Shown here: positions 59,531-64,000 of the stretch, one piece after another
How the letters are laid out: each line of letters begins with the position of its first letter
Numbering within the stretch: the first letter of the stretch is position 1
Origin: Aliarcobacter sp017996075
GTDB lineage: Bacteria; Campylobacterota; Campylobacteria; Campylobacterales; Arcobacteraceae
Reading direction: 5' to 3' (one strand)
NCBI RefSeq assembly: GCF_051062515.1
Contig: NZ_JAMXEK010000001.1
DNA length: 64,000 nt
Program-made: the position numbers and the translations under genes
The notes under the pieces: generated by a model
What the model was told of the DNA's origin: nothing
What the model saw: only the letters and a program-made list of their open reading frames with translations
Database searches by the model: none

Positions 59531-60091
59531 ATGATTTCTACATTACTAAATTATTTGGCAAATAGTAGCGCTATAACTTACATAGTTTTAGCGCTATTGT
59601 CAGTTTATACGATAGTTGTTTTTTGGATTTTCTTTTATAGAAATAATGCATTAAATCGATTAATAGCAAATGAAAAAAGATCTTTAGAAATTTTAACAAC
59701 AAGTCAGTCAAAATTCTCTCCACTTTCACTTTTAACTCAGTGTTCAAATGGAGTTGCTTCAAAAGAGATTTTACACGCTTGTGAGATAAATATTATTAAA
59801 GATGCTAGTAATGGTGTATCTTGGCTAGCTATTATATCATCAACTTCTCCATTTATCGGACTTTTTGGAACAGTTATTGGAATATTAGAGTCATTTGCAA
59901 AATTTGCAAATCAATCAAAAGTTGCATTTTCAATTATAGCTCCAGCTATTAGTGAAGCATTAGTAGCAACAGCTGCAGGTATTTTTGTAGCAATATTTGC
60001 TTATACATTCCACCAAATTATTTCGAGAAAAATATATGAATTAAATATCTATTTAAAAGCTCAGGCTGAAATAATAGTAGCAAAAGGGTAA
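59531..60091 (+). CDS. tolQ: TolQ/ExbB-family proton-channel protein
   Basis: 186 residues with three membrane segments. The channel helices read GLFGTVIGILESFAKFA and ISEALVATAAGIFVAIFAYT, characteristic of TolQ/ExbB/MotA. Called TolQ from its place ahead of tolR-tolA-tolB-pal; ExbB is nearly indistinguishable on sequence alone. It follows atpC by six bases with no terminator between. Confidence 0.88.
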   Translation: MISTLLNYLANSSAITYIVLALLSVYTIVVFWIFFYRNNALNRLIANEKRSLEILTTSQSKFSPLSLLTQCSNGVASKEILHACEINIIKDASNGVSWLAIISSTSPFIGLFGTVIGILESFAKFANQSKVAFSIIAPAISEALVATAAGIFVAIFAYTFHQIISRKIYELNIYLKAQAEIIVAKG

Positions 60092-60094
60092 AAA

Positions 60095-60484
60095 TTGTTT
60101 GATTTTAATCAAAAACCAGATTTAAATATTACACCTTTGGTTGATATTATGCTTGTGCTTCTTGCAATTTTAATGGTTACAGCACCTGTTATTGAATTTG
60201 AAGAGCCTATAAATCTTCCAACAGGAAGTAAATCTCAACAATCTCAAGATGTTGCTAAAATCGATATTATTATTACAAAAGATAGAAGTGTTACTTTAAA
60301 TAAAAATAAGGTTGAAATATCAAATTTTGCAGATAGCTTTTTGCTTTTTTCAAAAGGAAAAGACCAAAACACTCCAATACATATAAGAGCAGACAAGAGC
60401 TTGAAATATGATGATATTATATATGTTCTAAAATCAGTTAAAGAAGCTGGTTTCTTCAAAGTTGCTTTAGTAACAGATGGATAA
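60095..60484 (+). CDS. tolR: TolR/ExbD-family protein
   Basis: 129 residues: one N-terminal membrane helix with the proton-binding aspartate in NITPLVDIMLVLLAILMV, then a periplasmic domain ending VKEAGFFKVALVTDG. The start is TTG three bases after the tolQ stop; AAAGGG within the end of tolQ could serve as ribosome site. TolR from context. Confidence 0.88.
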   Translation: MFDFNQKPDLNITPLVDIMLVLLAILMVTAPVIEFEEPINLPTGSKSQQSQDVAKIDIIITKDRSVTLNKNKVEISNFADSFLLFSKGKDQNTPIHIRADKSLKYDDIIYVLKSVKEAGFFKVALVTDG

Positions 60485-60486
60485 AA

Positions 60487-61215
60487 ATGCAAAATAATTC
60501 TTCATTTATTATTTCAGGTGTTATTGCATTTTTTATCTATTTTTCAATATGTTTTTTAGTTATGTACTATATATTTTCTCCATTAAAAGAGAGTATAAAC
60601 ATAACTCCTAGCTCAACTACCATAGAACTTGATATGATAGAAGAGATAGCGGAGAAAAAAATGGTTGAAAGAAAAACAGAAAAAATCGTAAAAGAAGAAG
60701 TTGTTGAAAAATCTACTTCAGCTTCAAATGAAAAAAAACCAGACCTAAAATCTTTATTTGCAAATGTTAAAGAAACATCAAATAAAGTTGTAAAAGAAGA
60801 GGTTAATAATATTGAGAAATCTATTGACCCAAAAAGATTCAAATCTAAATTTGAAAAAGAGAAAAAATCATCAAATATAAAAATTGATAAGTTATTAGAA
60901 GATGAAAAAACAGCAACAGATTCAAAGCTTAAAAGCTCTGCAAAAGGTGATAAGAGCGATGACTACGCAAGTAAAATTTATGAAATCTTACAAGCAGGAG
61001 CTCCAATATCTCAAGATACAAAAGTTTTAGCAAAAGTAATAATAATGGTTGATGAAAATGGAAAATTTGATTATAAAATACAAAAAGCATCTAGCGATGA
61101 GGGTTACAATGAGGCTCTAAAATCATATTTAGATACTCAAAGAGGAGTTCCATATCCAATTCCACCAAATGGAAAAGGTGTTAGATATTCAGTTGATTTT
61201 AAATTTGAAGGATAA
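60487..61215 (+). CDS. tolA: TolA/TonB-like energy-transducing protein
   Basis: 242 residues: an N-terminal membrane anchor (FIISGVIAFFIYFSICFLVM), a long Lys/Glu/Ser-rich middle (about 50-155) and a C-terminal TonB-type domain (AKVIIMVDENGKFDYKIQKA ... RYSVDFKFEG). It spans the periplasm and links TolQR to TolB-Pal. Two bases after tolR. TonB is the alternative; the tolB-pal neighbours favour TolA. Confidence 0.83.
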   Translation: MQNNSSFIISGVIAFFIYFSICFLVMYYIFSPLKESINITPSSTTIELDMIEEIAEKKMVERKTEKIVKEEVVEKSTSASNEKKPDLKSLFANVKETSNKVVKEEVNNIEKSIDPKRFKSKFEKEKKSSNIKIDKLLEDEKTATDSKLKSSAKGDKSDDYASKIYEILQAGAPISQDTKVLAKVIIMVDENGKFDYKIQKASSDEGYNEALKSYLDTQRGVPYPIPPNGKGVRYSVDFKFEG

Positions 61216-61218
61216 AAA

Positions 61219-62484
61219 ATGAAAAAAATATTTTTATTAATAGCTATATTTATTAGCTCTGTTTTTGCAGAAGTTGATGGTCACTTAGATATTGTTAAAA
61301 AAGGTATGGTTTTACCAAAAGTTGGTATTTCAATTGCTAGTGATAGTTTAGAAAAGGATACTTTAAGCAAGATAAAAAAAGCACTTACAGATGATTTTAA
61401 TGTAAGTGGACATTTTGAAGTTGCAAATATTTCATCTGTATCAGCTTATGATAGTTTACCAGATATTTTGGGTTTATCAAATCAGGGTGTAAATTTATTT
61501 GTAAATCTTTCAGCAAAAAAAGATGGAAATGGTAATTATACTTTGATGACAAAGTTATATGATATAAATTCAAGAGCTTTAGTTTTGGAAAAAAATTATA
61601 CAACTTCACTTGAAGAGAGATTTGTTTTTTTAGCTCATAAAGCAGCTATTTCAATAAACGACCATTTTAAAGCTCCTAGTATATCTTGGATGGATAGATT
61701 TGTTGTATTCTCAGTTTATGAAGGTCCAGCTAAAGCTGATATTATGATAGGTGATTATACTTTGACTTATAAAAAAAGAGTTGTAAGTGGTGGTCTTAAT
61801 ATATTTCCTAAATGGGCAGATAAAGAACAAAAAACTATATATTATACATCTTATAACTATAAAAAACCAACTTTGGTTAAGTTAAATATATATAACAGAA
61901 GTAAAGATGTTATTATGGATTCAGATGGAATGTTAGCTTGTTCAGATGTAAATGCAGATGGAACTAAACTTTTAGTAACAGCATCTCCAACAGGGCAACC
62001 TGATGTATTTTTATATGATACAAGAACAAGAGCAAAGAAACAGATAACAACTTATAGTGGAATTGATGTTGGCGGGCAGTTTGTTGAAAATGATAGCAAA
62101 ATTGTATTTGTATCAGATAGATTAGGAAATCCAAATATTTTTGCTCAAACTATTGGTTCAAGTGGAGTTGAAAGATTAGTTTTTCATAGTAACAACAACT
62201 CATCAGTTACTTCAAGTGGAAATAATGTAATTTTTAGTAGTAAAGATGCGAGCAATGAATTAGGAAAAAGTTTTAATTTATATCTTATCTCAACAAAATC
62301 AGATAGTTTAAAAAGATTAACTTCAAGTGGTGTAAATCAGTTTCCAAAATTTTCTACAGATGGTCAAAGTGTTTTATTTATAAAAACTGATGGAACTAGT
62401 TCTGTTGGTATAATTAGACTTGAGCATAATAAGTCATTTTTATTCCCATTAGCAGGTAAAAGAATTCAATCAATTGATTGGTAA
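61219..62484 (+). CDS. tolB: Tol-Pal system protein TolB
   Basis: Periplasmic beta-propeller that binds Pal. A signal peptide (IFLLIAIFISSVFAEV) precedes an N-terminal domain and a propeller with repeats such as DVNADGTKLLVTASPTGQPD, VFVSDRLGNPNIFA and PKFSTDGQSVLFI. 421 residues, normal. Three bases after tolA. A hairpin follows the stop. Confidence 0.93.
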   Translation: MKKIFLLIAIFISSVFAEVDGHLDIVKKGMVLPKVGISIASDSLEKDTLSKIKKALTDDFNVSGHFEVANISSVSAYDSLPDILGLSNQGVNLFVNLSAKKDGNGNYTLMTKLYDINSRALVLEKNYTTSLEERFVFLAHKAAISINDHFKAPSISWMDRFVVFSVYEGPAKADIMIGDYTLTYKKRVVSGGLNIFPKWADKEQKTIYYTSYNYKKPTLVKLNIYNRSKDVIMDSDGMLACSDVNADGTKLLVTASPTGQPDVFLYDTRTRAKKQITTYSGIDVGGQFVENDSKIVFVSDRLGNPNIFAQTIGSSGVERLVFHSNNNSSVTSSGNNVIFSSKDASNELGKSFNLYLISTKSDSLKRLTSSGVNQFPKFSTDGQSVLFIKTDGTSSVGIIRLEHNKSFLFPLAGKRIQSIDW

Positions 62485-62494
62485 AATTTCAAAA

Positions 62495-62523
62495 ATATTT
62501 TAGGGCTATATGCCCTAAAATAT
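62495..62523 (+). terminator. Hairpin between tolB and pal
   Basis: A perfect 12-bp stem ATATTTTAGGGC/GCCCTAAAATAT with loop TATAT, ten bases past the tolB stop. No T-run follows directly, so it may attenuate rather than end transcription. The rest of the 179-base gap is AT-rich with no other gene seen and may hold a pal promoter. Confidence 0.5.
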
Positions 62524-62663
62524 CAAATCTTCATTAAATTTACTTTTTTTTAGAAAAAAAGAATCAATTAATATAAAATATTAGAAAAAAGACAAAAAAT
62601 ATAAACAATAATTAAGTTTCTCTTTAGTACTATTTCTTGAAAATTTTATTTTAAGGAAAAATA

Positions 62664-63185
62664 ATGAAAAAGTTAGGTCTTTATTCAGTTTTAGTTTCAG
62701 CTTTACTATTTACTACAGGTTGTAGCGAAAAAAATGCTGATGTAAATGATGTTGTAGCACCAGATAATTCATCTGTTGAAGCACCAATCCAAGATGGTAC
62801 TCTTTTAGAAAGAGCTGGTAATGGAAACTATTATATGATTAATGGTCAAAGAGTTTTAATTGAGCATGTATATTTTGATTTTGATAAATACAATTTAACA
62901 ACTGCTAATAAAGACAAGGCTGTAAGTAATGCTTCTAAACTTTCACAAGTTTCTTCTGATACTACAATTAAAGTATTCGGAAACACTGACGAATGGGGAA
63001 GTGATGAGTACAATTATGCTTTAGGTTTAAAAAGAGCAAATTCTGTTAAAGATGTATTAGTATCAAATGGTGTAAAAACTAATGTTACAATGGTATCTTT
63101 AGGTGAGAGCAATCCAGTTTGTACTGAAAAAACTAAAGAGTGTTGGGCAGATAACAGAAGAGTTGAGCACGAATTAGAAAAATAA
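62664..63185 (+). CDS. pal: Peptidoglycan-associated lipoprotein Pal
   Basis: 173 residues. The lipobox LLFTTGC puts the lipidated cysteine at C20. The OmpA-like domain has HVYFDFDKYNLTT, a GNTDEWGSDEYNYALGLKRA peptidoglycan-binding block and ends WADNRRVEHELEK. AAGGA precedes the ATG. It anchors the outer membrane to peptidoglycan and is the partner of TolB. Confidence 0.95.
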   Translation: MKKLGLYSVLVSALLFTTGCSEKNADVNDVVAPDNSSVEAPIQDGTLLERAGNGNYYMINGQRVLIEHVYFDFDKYNLTTANKDKAVSNASKLSQVSSDTTIKVFGNTDEWGSDEYNYALGLKRANSVKDVLVSNGVKTNVTMVSLGESNPVCTEKTKECWADNRRVEHELEK

Positions 63186-63190
63186 TTTTT

Positions 63191-64000
63191 ATGAAAAAAA
63201 TTATACCTTTATTATTCGTAATAACTTCATTAACCGTAGCCGAAGAGGTTTCGGTTTATGGAGCATCTAATCAAGACAGTTCATATGGACTATCAGCGTC
63301 CGAAAAACACATACTAAAAAATCAATCAAATATAAGTAATTTATCTTCTAAACTCGAAGAAATTAATAGTTTAGTAAAATCTATTAATGGAAGATTAGAA
63401 GGCTTAGAGTCTACATATGAAGGTGATTCAAGAAAATTAAATGATTTATCTTTAAAATTAAATCAATCTTCAGATTTAGCTTCTAACGAGCAAGCTTCAA
63501 ATGTTAATCAATCAGATTTAAATAGTTTAAAAGCAGCTCTTACAAAATTAACAACGATTGTTAATAAAATAAATGCAGAGTATGTTTCATCAACTGAATT
63601 AGAAAAAAATATGCAACAATTTGTTACTAGAGAAGAGTTTGAAGCAGTAAAAAAAGCTATGGGAATTAAAACTCCACAAGGATCTTCTAAAACAACAGTT
63701 GAAGCAAAAGAAAAAATAGTTGATACTACATCTGCTGTTAGTTCGGTTGAACTTAAAACTGCAGATGATAAAATAAAATTTATGGCAGATGCAAAAAAAG
63801 ATTATGATGCAAAAGTTTATAATAGTGCTATTCCAAAATTTGAAAAACTAATTGAAGTAAACTATAAACCTGCTGAAAATAACTACTATTTAGGTGATAT
63901 GTTATTTAAAAGAAAAAAATATGATCAAGCTATTGTTCACTTTAAAAAGTCAGCAATGCTTAATGATAAAGCTTCTTATATGCCAACATTATTGTTAAAT
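63191..64000 (+). CDS. cpoB: Tol-Pal associated protein CpoB (YbgF), partial
   Basis: 270 codons are visible and the frame is open at the window end. A signal peptide (IIPLLFVITSLTVAEE) is followed by a coiled-coil region (ISNLSSKLEEINSLVKSING) and, from about residue 205, TPR repeats (DAKKDYDAKVYNSAIPKFEK, YDQAIVHFKKSAML). In E. coli this protein trimerises through the coiled coil and coordinates Tol with cell-wall synthesis. Starts six bases after the pal stop; the C-terminus is missing. Confidence 0.88.
   Translation, partial: MKKIIPLLFVITSLTVAEEVSVYGASNQDSSYGLSASEKHILKNQSNISNLSSKLEEINSLVKSINGRLEGLESTYEGDSRKLNDLSLKLNQSSDLASNEQASNVNQSDLNSLKAALTKLTTIVNKINAEYVSSTELEKNMQQFVTREEFEAVKKAMGIKTPQGSSKTTVEAKEKIVDTTSAVSSVELKTADDKIKFMADAKKDYDAKVYNSAIPKFEKLIEVNYKPAENNYYLGDMLFKRKKYDQAIVHFKKSAMLNDKASYMPTLLLN

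Noticed and set aside
1..64000. CRISPR arrays, complete tRNA or rRNA genes, insertion sequences, prophage
   Set aside because: None was seen by reading: no regularly spaced repeats, no complete cloverleaf, no transposase or phage motifs. A tool-based scan was not possible.

Overview
The window is low-GC, gene-dense bacterial DNA that reads as an Arcobacter/Aliarcobacter-type member of Campylobacterota. This is inferred from content, not from a database search. The supporting signs are a FrdCAB operon whose key residues sit at Wolinella positions, a UbiD-family decarboxylase of the type used for menaquinone, adjacent Csd3/Pgp3- and Csd6/Pgp2-like cell-shape peptidases, monofunctional BirA followed by ParA, ParB and an F-ATPase operon opening with a b' subunit, and a Tol-Pal cluster directly behind atpC. 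About 64 genes were found. No tRNA, rRNA, CRISPR array, prophage or insertion sequence was seen.

Layout: 1-1573 is a dynamin-like GTPase cut by the window edge. 1668-5184 is frdCAB. 5365-19847 is one long minus-strand complex I operon (nuoA-B-CD-E-F-gltA-G-H-I-J-K-L-M-N) with citrate synthase inserted between nuoF and nuoG. 20125-29641 holds a menaquinone-type decarboxylase, tex, an M42-like peptidase, a sirohaem nitrite/sulfite reductase and the divergent cell-shape pair. 29705-33467 is purL-purH. 33527-36735 is an NMT1-like sensor kinase coupled to bioA. 36732-43289 holds DsrE, MsrBA, a thiamine-binding protein, PPK2, and a LapB-like/rnc/aroC/M15 run. 43370-45004 is dnaG. 45005-46426 is a small accessory-looking patch: the broken start of what looks like a type IIG restriction-modification gene, an acetyltransferase, a small acidic ORF, a possible tRNA 3' fragment and two hairpins. 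46427-49883 is rplU-rpmA-obgE-proB-fmt. 50021-51332 is a PAS protein and an AEC permease. 51407-59524 is birA-parA-parB and atpF'FHAGDC. 59531-64000 is tolQRAB-pal-cpoB, the last gene cut by the window edge.

Together the genes describe a respiratory chain (complex I, quinol:fumarate reductase, ATP synthase, menaquinone synthesis) and envelope maintenance (peptidoglycan trimming, Tol-Pal, possible LPS control). Most of the window is ordinary core genome. I did not find a clearly new system. The points most worth a second look are the non-canonical NADH-site residues of NuoF beside a half-length NuoG and an enlarged NuoH, citrate synthase inside the nuo operon, the sensor kinase translationally coupled to bioA, the purL inverted repeat that covers its ribosome-binding site, and the decayed locus between dnaG and rplU.
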